Of a stretch of DNA of 64,000 bases, positions 46,143 through 55,350 are shown one piece after another (position 1 is the first letter of the stretch; the number at the start of each line of letters is the position of its first letter). The stretch lies in NCBI RefSeq assembly GCF_023015885.1, contig NZ_JALKBE010000002.1, forward strand, positions 496,001 through 560,000, in the 5' to 3' direction. Source of the stretch: Aliiroseovarius sp. S1123 (GTDB lineage Bacteria > Pseudomonadota > Alphaproteobacteria > Rhodobacterales > Rhodobacteraceae). Made by a program: the position numbers and the translations under genes. Under the pieces are notes generated by a model. That model made no database searches. It was given only the letters and a program-made list of their open reading frames with translations, and was not told the DNA's origin.

Positions 46143-47375
46143 ATGCGCCTATTCCCTATTTTGACCGCATTACTGGTCGTTGCAGGCTTGTTCATGCTTG
46201 TGTTCCAGCGCGACACCTTAGACGAAGCTGCCGGTGTGGCAGACACTTCCGACATTGCGGCGGAAACCGAAACCGAGGCGGGTGCCGATGACCAAACAGG
46301 TTTGTCGGTTGTCGTTTTGAAATCCACTGCCCGTGAGATCGAGACCCCAATCGTCATCCGGGGCCGGACCGAAGCCACCCGCCGGGTCGAGCTTCGCGCC
46401 GAGACCTCGGGGCAGGTTGTGTCGGATAAACTGGCCAAAGGCTCGACCGTAGCCAAGGGCGACGTGATGTGCCGCCTTGATCCGGGCACCAGGGACGCCA
46501 GCCTTGCCGAAGCGAAGGCGCGTCTGGCTGAAGCCAAGGCCCGTGCCCCCGAAGCCGAGGCCCGCGTAATCGAAGCGCAGGCCCGTTTGGACGAAGCCAC
46601 GATTAACCTGACCGCTGCCGAGAAACTCTCAGAGGGTGGATTTGCATCGGACACCCGTGTGGCCAATGCCCGCGCAGGCGTCGAAACCGCACGCGCAGGT
46701 GTCATTTCAGCCCGGTCGGGTGCCGCCAGCTCCGATGCAGCGATCCAGTCTGCCAGTGCCGCTGTCGCCGGGGCCGAGCGTGAGATTGAACGCCTTGAAA
46801 TTCGCGCGCCATTTGCGGGCGAATTGGAAACCGATACCGCCGACATCGGAACGCTGCTGCAACCGGGCGCGCTGTGCGTCACACTGGTACAATACGATCC
46901 CGTACGTGTGGTGGGCTTTGTGTCCGAGCTTCTGGTTGATCAACTTTCCACAGAGCTTATTGCAAATGTACGTCTGGCCTCGGGTCGTACACTGCAGGGT
47001 TCGGTGACCTTCGTGGCCGACACCGCGGATCCCGCCACCCGCACCTTCCGCGTGGACGTCGAGATGCTGCCAACCGAAGGTGAAATCCCCGTTCGCGCCG
47101 GTCAAACCGCCGAGATCGTGGTGACTGGCCAAGGCACCGTGGCGCATCTGTTGCCGCAAAGCGCCCTGACGTTGAATGACGATGGCAATCTGGGCGTACG
47201 CGTTGCACTGGAAGATAACACCGCCGGGTTCATGCCCGTTACTGTTGTGCGCGACAGCCTGCAAGGGGTCTGGGTCTCGGGTCTGGGGGACGCCGCAGAT
47301 GTCATCATCATCGGCCACCACTATGTCACTGACGGATCTGCCCTTGCGATCACCTATCAGGAGACCGGGTTATGA
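46143..47375 (+). CDS. RND efflux periplasmic adaptor
   Basis: This 410-residue protein is the membrane fusion protein of an RND pump. An N-terminal membrane anchor (ILTALLVVAGLFMLVF) is followed by a lipoyl-like domain (IVIRGRTEATRRVELRAETS), a long alanine-rich coiled-coil hairpin (about residues 115-215), and the C-terminal barrel. The ATG follows AGGAGGGG. Its stop overlaps the pump start as ATGA. No TetR-type regulator or outer-membrane channel is seen beside it. Confidence 0.95.
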   Translation: MRLFPILTALLVVAGLFMLVFQRDTLDEAAGVADTSDIAAETETEAGADDQTGLSVVVLKSTAREIETPIVIRGRTEATRRVELRAETSGQVVSDKLAKGSTVAKGDVMCRLDPGTRDASLAEAKARLAEAKARAPEAEARVIEAQARLDEATINLTAAEKLSEGGFASDTRVANARAGVETARAGVISARSGAASSDAAIQSASAAVAGAEREIERLEIRAPFAGELETDTADIGTLLQPGALCVTLVQYDPVRVVGFVSELLVDQLSTELIANVRLASGRTLQGSVTFVADTADPATRTFRVDVEMLPTEGEIPVRAGQTAEIVVTGQGTVAHLLPQSALTLNDDGNLGVRVALEDNTAGFMPVTVVRDSLQGVWVSGLGDAADVIIIGHHYVTDGSALAITYQETGL

Positions 47376-50300
47376 CCGCCATCATTGACTGGGCCTCGGA
47401 ACGGGCCCGTATGGTGATCGCTTTCGTGATCCTGTCAGTTCTGGCAGGCACGATTGCCTATGTCTCTTTGCCGAAAGAAGGCGAGCCGGATATCGAAATT
47501 CCGGCTCTGTTCGTGTCGGTCCCCTTCCCCGGCATTTCCGCCGCGGATGCCGAACAGCTTCTGGTTCGCCCGATGGAGACCGAACTGGCCGACATTGACG
47601 GGTTGAAAACCATGTCCGCCACTGCCGCCGAAGGCTATGCGGGTGTGGCGCTGGAGTTCGAATTCGGTTGGGACAAGACCAAGGTCATGGCGGACGTGCG
47701 CGACGCGATGAACAACGCTGAAGCGGATTTCCCGATGGGGGCCGACAGCTATTCGGTGAACGAGATCAACTTCTCGGAATTCCCGATCATCATCGTGAAC
47801 TTGACCGGCAATGTGCCCGAGCGCACGCTGGTCCAAATCGCCCGCGATCTGCAAGACCGGCTCGAGGCGCTGGACAGCGTGCTGGAAGCGTCGCTGGCAG
47901 GCTACCGCGATGAAATGATCGAGGTCGAAATCGACCCCCTGAAACTGGAAGCCTATAACGTCACCGCGGGCGAGCTGATCTCGGTCGTGCAAAACAACAA
48001 CCAGTTGATCGCAGCCGGGGACATCAAGACGCCCACGGGGTCGACCGCCGTCAAGATCCCCTCGTCCTTTGACGAACTGCAGGACATTTACGACCTGCCC
48101 ATCAAGGTCAACGAAGACAGTGTTGTCACGCTGGGCGATCTGGCGTCGATCCGCCTGACCTTTGAGGACCGCGAAGGCACTGCCCGATTTAACGGCGATA
48201 CCACCGTGGCACTTCAGGTCGTCAAACGTAAGGGCTTCAACCTGATCGGCACCGCTGCCGAAGTCCGCAGCATTGTGGACGAAACACGTGAAAATTGGCC
48301 GCCAGAACTGCAGAAAGCCGTCTGGGTTGGCGTGTCTAACGACCAATCCATCATCGTGGACAGCATGGTGCGCCAGCTTGAAGGCTCGGTCGTGACGGCG
48401 ATTGCGCTGGTGATGATCGTGGTTTTGGGCGCCCTAGGCACCCGCCCCGCCCTGCTGGTGGGCTTCGCCATCCCGACCTCGTTCCTTCTGACCTTTGCCC
48501 TGTTTGGAGCGCTTGGCGTCACGATCTCGAACATTGTGATGTTCGGCTTGATCCTTGCCGTTGGGATGCTGGTCGATGGGGCCATCGTGGTCGTCGAATA
48601 TGCCGACAAGAAGATCAAACTGGGCGTTGGCCCCATGCAGGCCTACACAATGGCCGCCAAGCGGATGTTCTGGCCCATCGTCAGCTCGACCGCGACGACG
48701 CTATGTGCCTTCCTACCGATGCTGTTCTGGCCCGGCATCCCAGGCCAGTTCATGGGTTGGCTGCCCAAGACGCTGATCTATGTGCTGTCGGCCTCGCTTC
48801 TGGTGGCGCTGGTGTACTTGCCAGTGGTCGGCGGGGTTTCAGGTCGGATCAGCCGCCTATTTGGCACGCTATCCAAAGCCCTTTCCTTCGCACCGATCTG
48901 GGTGCGCATCCCGCTGGCTGTGATCTTCGCCTATGTGCTGTTCCTGTCCGCCCTGCAACTTCTGAACCCCGGCTATATCTTCGGCGGCACCAGCCCGATC
49001 GAGGGCGCAATGGCCATTCTTCCGGGTGCACTGATGTTCCTGATCGGGGCGTCTGGCACATCTATCGCCATGGGCTCGATCGACTGGCATATGCCGTGGC
49101 ACCGCGAAGACAACCACATCCATGGCGGCTATCAACGCACCAAGTTTGGCCATGTCATTCATTTCATCGCGGGCAACCCGATCATGCCGATCGTCTCGAT
49201 CGTACTGGTTGTCACTTTCGTGGTTGGCACCTTCATCACCTTCGGTCGCAACAGCCTCGGGGTCGAGTTCTTCACCGACAGCGAGCCCGAGCAAGCCATC
49301 GTCTACGTGCGTGGTCGCGGCAATCTGAGCGTCGCCGAGAAAGACGCCATGGTGCGTCAAGCAGAAGAAATCGCGTTAAACACCAAGGGCATCGAAAGCG
49401 TCTTTGCCTTTGCTGGTTCGGGTGGCCTGAACCAGAACACCGGCGGGGCGTCCGGCCCGCGTGACACGGTGGGACAGTTGCAGATCGAGCTTGTCGCCTG
49501 GGCCGACCGCCCGTCGATCGAGAGGGACGCACCTTTGTTCGGGATCATCCCTTTCAAAGCCCATGAAATCGACCCGGAATATGATGGGGATGCCGTCATG
49601 CTGCGGCTGGAAGAACGCCTCAAAACCATCCCCGGCATTCGGATCGAGGTTCTGAACCTGAACCGGGGTCCGGCCTCGGCCAAGCCTGTGCATCTACGCC
49701 TCAAGGGCGACAATTGGGACACGCTTCAAGCAGCTACCGAAGTCGCTGTCGCGAAGTTCGAAAGCACGCCCGGCCTGAACGCCATCGAGGACACCCTGCC
49801 CCTGCCCGGCATCGACTGGCAGCTTCAAGTCGACGTGGCCGAGGCTGGTCGCTTTGGCACCAACGTCGCCACCGTGGGTGGCATGGTGCAGCTGATCACC
49901 AACGGAATCCTACTGGATACGATGCGGGTCGACAGCTCGGACGAGGAAATCGAGATCCGCGTACGGCTGCCGGAAGAAGACCGTGTGCTGTCCACGCTGG
50001 ACACGCTGCGCCTGCGCACGCCGGGCGGTCTGGTGCCTTTGTCAAACTTCGTCACCCGCACACCGGTGCCCAGTTTCGCGCAGATCGACCGTGTGGATCA
50101 AAGCCGCTATTACGACGTAAAAGCCGCAGTAGTCAGTGACCTTGTGCGCCTGACGGATGACAGCGGCTTTGATCAGATCGTTCCGCTGGACGAGGCCGAC
50201 GCGCTGATGGCCGAAAACGCGGAGTTGACCCGCACCCCCGTCACCCCGGCCGAGCGTATCGCTACGCTGACGGACTGGATCGACTCCACCGGCCTGCCCG

Positions 50301-51130
50301 ATGGTGTGAGCTATGAGTGGACCGGCGATCAGGAAGACGAGGCTGAAAGCCAGGCCTTCCTGGGTCAAGCCTTCATCGGCGCGCTGGGGCTGATGTTCAT
50401 CATTCTGCTGGCGCAGTTTAACAGCATCTACAACTCGGTGCTGGTGCTGCTGGCGGTGGTCCTGTCGACCACAGGCGTCTTGATCGGAATGATGGTGATG
50501 CAACAGCCGTTCTCGATCATCATGACCGGGACCGGGATCGTGGCGCTGGCGGGGATCGTGGTGAACAACAACATCGTCTTGATCGACACCTATCAGGACT
50601 ATGCGGGCCACATGCCCAAGATCGAGGCGATCACCCGCACCGCCGAGGCACGTATTCGCCCGGTTCTGCTGACCACCATCACCACGATGGCTGGTCTGGC
50701 TCCGATGATGTTCGGCCTGTCGCTGGACTTCTTTGGCGGCGGATACTCAATCGACAGCCCGACCGCGCTGTGGTGGAAGCAGCTGGCGACAGCCGTGGTC
50801 TTTGGCCTGGGCATCGCAACGGTTCTGACACTGGTCTTCACACCGTCGATGCTGGCGCTTCGCGTCTGGGTCTCTGCAGGCGCATATCGGTCGTTCACGG
50901 TTCTGGAAAGCTTGGCCCATAGCTCGGGCCAAATTGCCCGCGACCGGATGCTTGAGAAGGCCGCCAAGAAGCAGGAACTGCACGAGCTGCAATGGGTCGA
51001 GGACGAGCCTGCCCCGGCCGAGGACAAAGCTGATCCAGACGTCATCGAGACCCCGCCACCAGCCACAGCCGAGGCGCTGCACACCGAACCGGACCCCAAA
51101 CCGGGCAGCGGCAAGGCCGCCGCAGAATAA
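47372..51130 (+). CDS. RND efflux pump permease (HAE-1 type)
   Basis: This 1252-residue pump uses the proton gradient to expel substrates. The N-terminal periplasmic porter loop, membrane helices with the acidic relay in GMLVDGAIVVVEY and a second half with VALAGIVVNNNIVLIDTY are all present. It is about 200 residues longer than AcrB: there are extra helices and a loop around residues 500-610 (including ASGTSIAMGSIDWHMPWHRE) and a charged, proline-rich C-terminal tail. The substrate cannot be told. A terminator shared with the ABC gene follows. Confidence 0.96.
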   Translation: MTAIIDWASERARMVIAFVILSVLAGTIAYVSLPKEGEPDIEIPALFVSVPFPGISAADAEQLLVRPMETELADIDGLKTMSATAAEGYAGVALEFEFGWDKTKVMADVRDAMNNAEADFPMGADSYSVNEINFSEFPIIIVNLTGNVPERTLVQIARDLQDRLEALDSVLEASLAGYRDEMIEVEIDPLKLEAYNVTAGELISVVQNNNQLIAAGDIKTPTGSTAVKIPSSFDELQDIYDLPIKVNEDSVVTLGDLASIRLTFEDREGTARFNGDTTVALQVVKRKGFNLIGTAAEVRSIVDETRENWPPELQKAVWVGVSNDQSIIVDSMVRQLEGSVVTAIALVMIVVLGALGTRPALLVGFAIPTSFLLTFALFGALGVTISNIVMFGLILAVGMLVDGAIVVVEYADKKIKLGVGPMQAYTMAAKRMFWPIVSSTATTLCAFLPMLFWPGIPGQFMGWLPKTLIYVLSASLLVALVYLPVVGGVSGRISRLFGTLSKALSFAPIWVRIPLAVIFAYVLFLSALQLLNPGYIFGGTSPIEGAMAILPGALMFLIGASGTSIAMGSIDWHMPWHREDNHIHGGYQRTKFGHVIHFIAGNPIMPIVSIVLVVTFVVGTFITFGRNSLGVEFFTDSEPEQAIVYVRGRGNLSVAEKDAMVRQAEEIALNTKGIESVFAFAGSGGLNQNTGGASGPRDTVGQLQIELVAWADRPSIERDAPLFGIIPFKAHEIDPEYDGDAVMLRLEERLKTIPGIRIEVLNLNRGPASAKPVHLRLKGDNWDTLQAATEVAVAKFESTPGLNAIEDTLPLPGIDWQLQVDVAEAGRFGTNVATVGGMVQLITNGILLDTMRVDSSDEEIEIRVRLPEEDRVLSTLDTLRLRTPGGLVPLSNFVTRTPVPSFAQIDRVDQSRYYDVKAAVVSDLVRLTDDSGFDQIVPLDEADALMAENAELTRTPVTPAERIATLTDWIDSTGLPDGVSYEWTGDQEDEAESQAFLGQAFIGALGLMFIILLAQFNSIYNSVLVLLAVVLSTTGVLIGMMVMQQPFSIIMTGTGIVALAGIVVNNNIVLIDTYQDYAGHMPKIEAITRTAEARIRPVLLTTITTMAGLAPMMFGLSLDFFGGGYSIDSPTALWWKQLATAVVFGLGIATVLTLVFTPSMLALRVWVSAGAYRSFTVLESLAHSSGQIARDRMLEKAAKKQELHELQWVEDEPAPAEDKADPDVIETPPPATAEALHTEPDPKPGSGKAAAE

Positions 51131-51132
51131 AG

Positions 51133-51161
51133 AAAAGGCGCGGAGAGTTCCGCGCCTTTTT
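51133..51161. terminator. Bidirectional terminator between the RND pump and the Atm1-type exporter
   Basis: A 10-bp stem AAGGCGCGGA/TCCGCGCCTT (51135-51144 with 51149-51158) with a GAGT loop has a T run on the plus side and an A run on the other, so it can serve both convergent genes. Confidence 0.9.
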
Positions 51162-51182
51162 CGTTTTGGGATGTTGAGTGGA

Positions 51183-53009
51183 TCAGCCTGCCAGAGCTTG
51201 CGGCTCTTCCTCGCTCGCCTGACGCGCCCACATCGCGGCGTAGCGGCCGCCATGTTCCAGAAGCTCGTCATGCGTGCCCTGCTCGACAATGACTCCAGCT
51301 TCCAGCACCACGATTTCATCCGCGTCCACAATGGTCGACAGGCGGTGCGCGATGGTGATCACCGTGCGCCCCTGCCCCATCTCGCGCAGGCTGTCCTGAA
51401 TGTCGCGCTCGGTCTGGGTGTCCAAAGCCGAGGTCGCCTCGTCCAACAGCAGGATCGGCGGGTTCTTCAGAAGCGTCCGTGCAATACCCACGCGCTGCTT
51501 TTCACCGCCGGACAGCTTCAACCCGCGTTCGCCCACCTGCGTTTGATAGCCCTCGGGCAGTTCCATGATGAAGTCGTGGATCTTGGCGGCCTTCGCGGCA
51601 GCCTCAATCTCGGAACGCGAGGCCTCGGGGCGGCCATAGGCGATGTTGTAGAGCACCGTGTCGTTGAACAACACCGTGTCCTGCGGCACCACACCGATTT
51701 GCGCATGCAGGCTGTCTTGCGTCACGTCGCGCACATCCTGCCCGTCGATGGACAGGCTTCCACCGTTCACGTCATAGAAGCGGAACAGCAGCCGCCCGAT
51801 AGTGGATTTCCCCGAACCCGACGGACCAACTATGGCCACGGTTTTCCCTGCCCCCACATCCAGCGACACGCCTTTCAGAATGGGCCGCGCGGCGTCATAG
51901 CCGAAATGGACGTCTTTGAAGGACAGCGCCCCACCGGACACTGCAATCTCCGACGCATCTGGCTTGTCGTTGACGTCTGCGGGCTGTTCCAGCAGGTCGA
52001 ACATCTCGCTCATATCCACCAGCGACTGCCGGATCTCGCGATAGACGGTGCCAAGGAAGTTCAGGGGCATGGTGATCTGGATCATATAGGCGTTCACCAT
52101 GACAAAATCACCCACGGTAAGCTGGCCGTTCTGAACGCCAATAGCCGCCAAAACCATCACAGCGACCAAACCACCTGTGATCAACAACGCTTGTCCGAAG
52201 TTTAGAAATGCCAGCGAATACGAGGTTTTCAATGCCGCCTGTTCATAGCCTGCCATTGCGCCATCATAGCGCGCGGCCTCGCGCTTTTCGGCCCCGAAAT
52301 ACTTGACGGTTTCGAAGTTTAGCAAACTGTCGATGGCCTTTTGGTTGGCGTCCGTGTCCTGATCATTCATCTCTTTGCGGATTTTTACGCGCCATTCGGT
52401 GACCTTGAAGGTGAACCAGACATAGGCCCAAATCGTGACCACCACGACGGCCAAATACCAGACGTCAAACGTTACAAATAGGATCAGAGCGATCAGGCCA
52501 AGCTCAAGGATCAGCGGTCCCATCGAGAAGAGCATGAAGCGCAGAAGGAATTCGACGCCCTTCACGCCGCGTTCGATAATGCGGCTCAGGCCACCTGTCT
52601 TACGCGTGATGTGATAGCGCATGGACAGGCGGTGAATATGGGTGAAGGTCTCGAGCGCCAGCTGGCGCAGCGCCCGTTGCCCTACCCGGGCAAAGATCAC
52701 GTCGCGCAGCTGCTGGAACCCGTTGGCCATCAAGCGCGCCATGCCATAGGCCAGGGTCAAGCCGACGGCTCCGATCCCAAGCATATACGCAGGCGCCGTG
52801 CTATCCCCGGCCAGTTCGTTCACCGCCCAGCCGTAGAACCACGGTGTGGCAACGGCGACCAGTTTGGACAGAAGCAACGCCAGCATCGCCAGCACGACGC
52901 GGCGTTTCACCCAAGGGTGCTCGGCAGGCCAAAGATAGGGGGCGACGCGCCGGATGGTGCGCCAGTTGTTGTCCGGAAGCTCGGTCGAGGTGATGCGGCT
53001 GGGCGCCAT
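51183..53009 (-). CDS. Atm1-type ABC exporter (half transporter)
   Basis: This 608-residue protein has an N-terminal six-helix domain and a C-terminal ATPase. The parts MNDQDTDANQKAIDSLLNFE, VKYFGAEKREAARY and TMPLNFLGTVYREIRQSLVD are typical of the Atm1/ABCB7 family, which exports glutathione-linked compounds for iron-sulfur biogenesis or metal detoxification. Walker A is GPSGSGKST, the signature LSGGEKQRVGIART, Walker B ILLLDEATSALD. It is divergent from an ArsR regulator over an 84-base gap, so it is probably metal-responsive. Confidence 0.93.
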   Translation of the reverse strand: MAPSRITSTELPDNNWRTIRRVAPYLWPAEHPWVKRRVVLAMLALLLSKLVAVATPWFYGWAVNELAGDSTAPAYMLGIGAVGLTLAYGMARLMANGFQQLRDVIFARVGQRALRQLALETFTHIHRLSMRYHITRKTGGLSRIIERGVKGVEFLLRFMLFSMGPLILELGLIALILFVTFDVWYLAVVVVTIWAYVWFTFKVTEWRVKIRKEMNDQDTDANQKAIDSLLNFETVKYFGAEKREAARYDGAMAGYEQAALKTSYSLAFLNFGQALLITGGLVAVMVLAAIGVQNGQLTVGDFVMVNAYMIQITMPLNFLGTVYREIRQSLVDMSEMFDLLEQPADVNDKPDASEIAVSGGALSFKDVHFGYDAARPILKGVSLDVGAGKTVAIVGPSGSGKSTIGRLLFRFYDVNGGSLSIDGQDVRDVTQDSLHAQIGVVPQDTVLFNDTVLYNIAYGRPEASRSEIEAAAKAAKIHDFIMELPEGYQTQVGERGLKLSGGEKQRVGIARTLLKNPPILLLDEATSALDTQTERDIQDSLREMGQGRTVITIAHRLSTIVDADEIVVLEAGVIVEQGTHDELLEHGGRYAAMWARQASEEEPQALAG

Positions 53010-53067
53010 AAGGCTGCTCCTTGCTTATGTGCGATTTGGCGACGACCTAAGGTTGGTCTTGCTTTAT

Positions 53068-53091
53068 TTCAACATTTCATCAATAGTTGAA
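53068..53091. promoter_or_regulatory. Candidate operator for the ArsR regulator
   Basis: TTCAAC at 53068-53073 and GTTGAA at 53086-53091 form an inverted repeat with a 12-base AT-rich centre, ending three bases before the arsR ATG. ArsR-family operators are typically AT-rich imperfect inverted repeats at this place. A second short palindrome ACCTAAGGT is at 53045-53053, toward the exporter. Confidence 0.4.
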
Positions 53092-53093
53092 GC

Positions 53094-53423
53094 ATGGAAC
53101 AGAGTCGAGTCCTGAAATCCTTGTCTGCCATGGCCCATGACACACGGCTTGAGATCGTGCGTCTGCTGGTGCCGCGTGGCGATGACGGGCTATGCGCCGG
53201 AGACATTGCGCAAACGCTAGGGGTGTCAGCCTCGGGCCTGTCTTTTCATTTATCGCAGTTGGAGCAAGCGGGGCTTCTGACCTCGCGCAAGGAAAGCCGG
53301 CATGTGATTTATGCAGCGGATCGGGCGGCGCTTGGTGGGGTCATTTCATATCTGCTGAACGATTGCTGCGCAGGTGCCGCCGAGATTTCCGGTTGCATCG
53401 CACCCCAAGCGCAGAAGGTTTAA
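53094..53423 (+). CDS. ArsR-family metalloregulatory repressor
   Basis: This 109-residue protein is a winged-helix regulator of the ArsR type (LSAMAHDTRLEIVRLL, then LGVSASGLSFHLSQLEQAGL and RKESRHVIYAAD). The usual ELCVCDL metal site is replaced by DGLCAGDIA with a single Cys, but the C-terminus holds three more (LNDCCAGAAEISGC), which may bind the inducer. It is divergent from the Atm1-type exporter and probably controls it and itself. Confidence 0.9.
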   Translation: MEQSRVLKSLSAMAHDTRLEIVRLLVPRGDDGLCAGDIAQTLGVSASGLSFHLSQLEQAGLLTSRKESRHVIYAADRAALGGVISYLLNDCCAGAAEISGCIAPQAQKV

Positions 53424-53424
53424 A

Positions 53425-53535
53425 GGGGCATTGCCCCTCGTCCTTGGCTAGGGCTTCGCCGATTCTCAGGCGAAACTGTCCCCCGGACAGTTTCCAGGAA
53501 GCCTTCGAACCCCAGGATACTTCCAGCAAGAAAAT
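53425..53535. repeat. Composite intergenic repeat, copy 3 (expanded)
   Basis: It begins with GGGGC-ATT-GCCCC (53425-53437). A longer middle part holds GGCTTC/GAAGCC (53452-53457 with 53498-53503) enclosing a 9-bp hairpin AAACTGTCC/GGACAGTTT (53473-53481 with 53485-53493). The box ACCCCAGGATACTTCCAGCA then AGAAAAT ends it (53509-53535). It lies between convergent arsR and LysM genes. Confidence 0.75.
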
Positions 53536-53547
53536 AAGAGCGTTGTG

Positions 53548-54684
53548 TTACTCTGGAATCGAGAAGACCTGCCCCGGATAGATCAGGTCGGGGTCGCGGA
53601 TCTGATCGCGGTTGGCCTCAAAGACGCGCACATACAGCACCCCTTCCCCCAAATTGTCGCGCGCAATGGCCCATAGGGTTGATCCGGGCTGCACCGTAAC
53701 GGCCTCAACCCTAGCGCGGGTGTCCGCGGCGGCGGTGGCGGCGGCGATCTGGGCAACGTCCTCGCGCTTGAACGGAGTCTCGGTACGCGAGGTGACGGTG
53801 CCGTCAGGGGCAAGCTCGTCCACGCGCAGGGTGTAAATGCCCGCCGCGACATCCGGCAGTGGCAGACGCCATTGGCCATCCTGAGGAATAGGCGCGGTTT
53901 TGATCGGCGCATTGTCCAGATAGACCCGCAAAGCTCCGCCACCCGAGGCACGACCAGACAAGGCGACTTCGCCCTGATCATCATATGAAATCGCGTCGAT
54001 GATGACGTTCTGAACGGTCAGGTCGCCAACCTCGTCCTGCAGGACGGTGATCCCTTGGTCATCTGCAAGCAGCACACGCGGTGCTGCGGGGGCTTCTGCT
54101 TCGGTGGGCGCCTCGGGCTGGGCAGGCGCGTCTTCGGCGCCGGCGACTTCTGGCGCCTCTGGTACGGCAGTCGGTGCAGGTGCGCGCGGTTCGATCAGAA
54201 CGGTTTGCGCTGGGTCTGCATCTGCGACGACCTCGCCTGCATCGTTCATCATCCGCAGGCTGAGCTGGCCGGGCTCGGTGACCTGTAGGTCCAGTAAGGC
54301 GACGAAGTTTCCAGCACCGTCTGCGGTGAGCGTTTCGATCGGCGCACCGTTGAAAGACAGTTGCACGGTCGCGCCGGGCTCTGCATGCCCGGCAACCACT
54401 GCGCGTCCATCGGGATCAACACGCACGACATCAAAGCCGGGCGCATCGGGGGACGCTGCGGGTTCTGGGGCAGGCTCGGCAGTCGTGCTTTCCGCCGCTG
54501 GTGCGACTGGTTGTTCGACCGCAGGTTCTTCCTGTGTGACCTGCGGCGCGTCCGCCGGGTCAGACACCGGTGCCTGTGCACGTTGATCAAAGCTGCAATA
54601 TCCCAGTGTGGCGACCACGACGGCAGCTCCGACACCAATCCAAATCTTGCCAGCGCCCGCAGCGCCGCCTGACATTTCAGCCAT
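53548..54684 (-). CDS. Membrane-anchored LysM-domain protein
   Basis: This 378-residue protein has one N-terminal membrane helix (WIGVGAAVVVATLGYCSF), a long proline-, alanine- and glutamate-rich region broken by Ig-like stretches (VVAGHAEPGATVQLSFNGAP, GEVALSGRASGGGALRVYLD), and a C-terminal LysM (VQPGSTLWAIARDNLGEG) that binds peptidoglycan. The domain order is the same as in roseobacter LysM proteins of unknown role. The ATG follows AGGGGATGTAA. Confidence 0.88.
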   Translation of the reverse strand: MAEMSGGAAGAGKIWIGVGAAVVVATLGYCSFDQRAQAPVSDPADAPQVTQEEPAVEQPVAPAAESTTAEPAPEPAASPDAPGFDVVRVDPDGRAVVAGHAEPGATVQLSFNGAPIETLTADGAGNFVALLDLQVTEPGQLSLRMMNDAGEVVADADPAQTVLIEPRAPAPTAVPEAPEVAGAEDAPAQPEAPTEAEAPAAPRVLLADDQGITVLQDEVGDLTVQNVIIDAISYDDQGEVALSGRASGGGALRVYLDNAPIKTAPIPQDGQWRLPLPDVAAGIYTLRVDELAPDGTVTSRTETPFKREDVAQIAAATAAADTRARVEAVTVQPGSTLWAIARDNLGEGVLYVRVFEANRDQIRDPDLIYPGQVFSIPE

Positions 54685-54792
54685 TTACATCCCCTGTTGC
54701 GATCTTCGCGTCGCGTTGTCTTGCCCGACCCTAGCAATCCCGATAACACCGGTCAAAAGATCATTACGATATATTCGCACCCGGAGTTTCTG

Positions 54793-55350
54793 ATGACACG
54801 ACATACAGCCTCGATCTGCGTTTACTGCGGTTCTCGCATGGGGAATGACCCCGCCTATCGCGCCGCGGCAGAGGGCCTTGGCAAAGCTCTGGCAGACAAC
54901 AGCTGGCGGCTGGTTTACGGCGCCGGAGATGTGGGGCTGATGGGGGAAGTGGCGAAGGCCGCGCAGACTGCAGGTGCCGACACTTTCGGCGTCATCCCTG
55001 AGCATCTTTTGAACTGGGAGGTCGGCAAGCGTGACCTGACCAGCTTCATCGTGACCGAGAACATGCACGAGCGCAAAAAGGTCATGTTCATGAACTCGGA
55101 CGCCGTGGTTGTGCTGCCCGGCGGCGCAGGGTCGCTGGACGAGTTCTTCGAGATCCTGACATGGCGCCAGCTAGGCCTGCACAAAAAACCCATCTTGCTT
55201 TTGAACGTGAACGGATTCTGGGATCCGCTGATCGGGCTTTTGGATCACGTGATCGATCAAGGATTTGCCGAAGACAGCCTGAAGGGCTTTGTCACCGTCG
55301 TCAACGATGTGGATCAGGCAGTGGCGGCCTTGCGCGACGCTCTGTCCTGA
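54793..55350 (+). CDS. LOG-family protein (TIGR00730)
   Basis: This 185-residue protein belongs to the LOG family, whose members cleave nucleoside monophosphates such as cytokinin ribotides. Key parts are SICVYCGSRMGNDPAYR, GAGDVGLMGEVAKAA and the PGGxG motif in LPGGAGSLDEFFE. In bacteria the natural substrate is often unknown. The ATG at 54793 follows GGAG. Its 3' end overlaps that of rarD by 37 bases. Confidence 0.92.
   Translation: MTRHTASICVYCGSRMGNDPAYRAAAEGLGKALADNSWRLVYGAGDVGLMGEVAKAAQTAGADTFGVIPEHLLNWEVGKRDLTSFIVTENMHERKKVMFMNSDAVVVLPGGAGSLDEFFEILTWRQLGLHKKPILLLNVNGFWDPLIGLLDHVIDQGFAEDSLKGFVTVVNDVDQAVAALRDALS

Noticed and set aside
46500-46800. Alanine-rich periodic stretch that looked like a tandem DNA repeat
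   Set aside because: It codes the coiled-coil hairpin of the RND adaptor; the periodicity is heptad-like protein pattern and not an exact DNA repeat.
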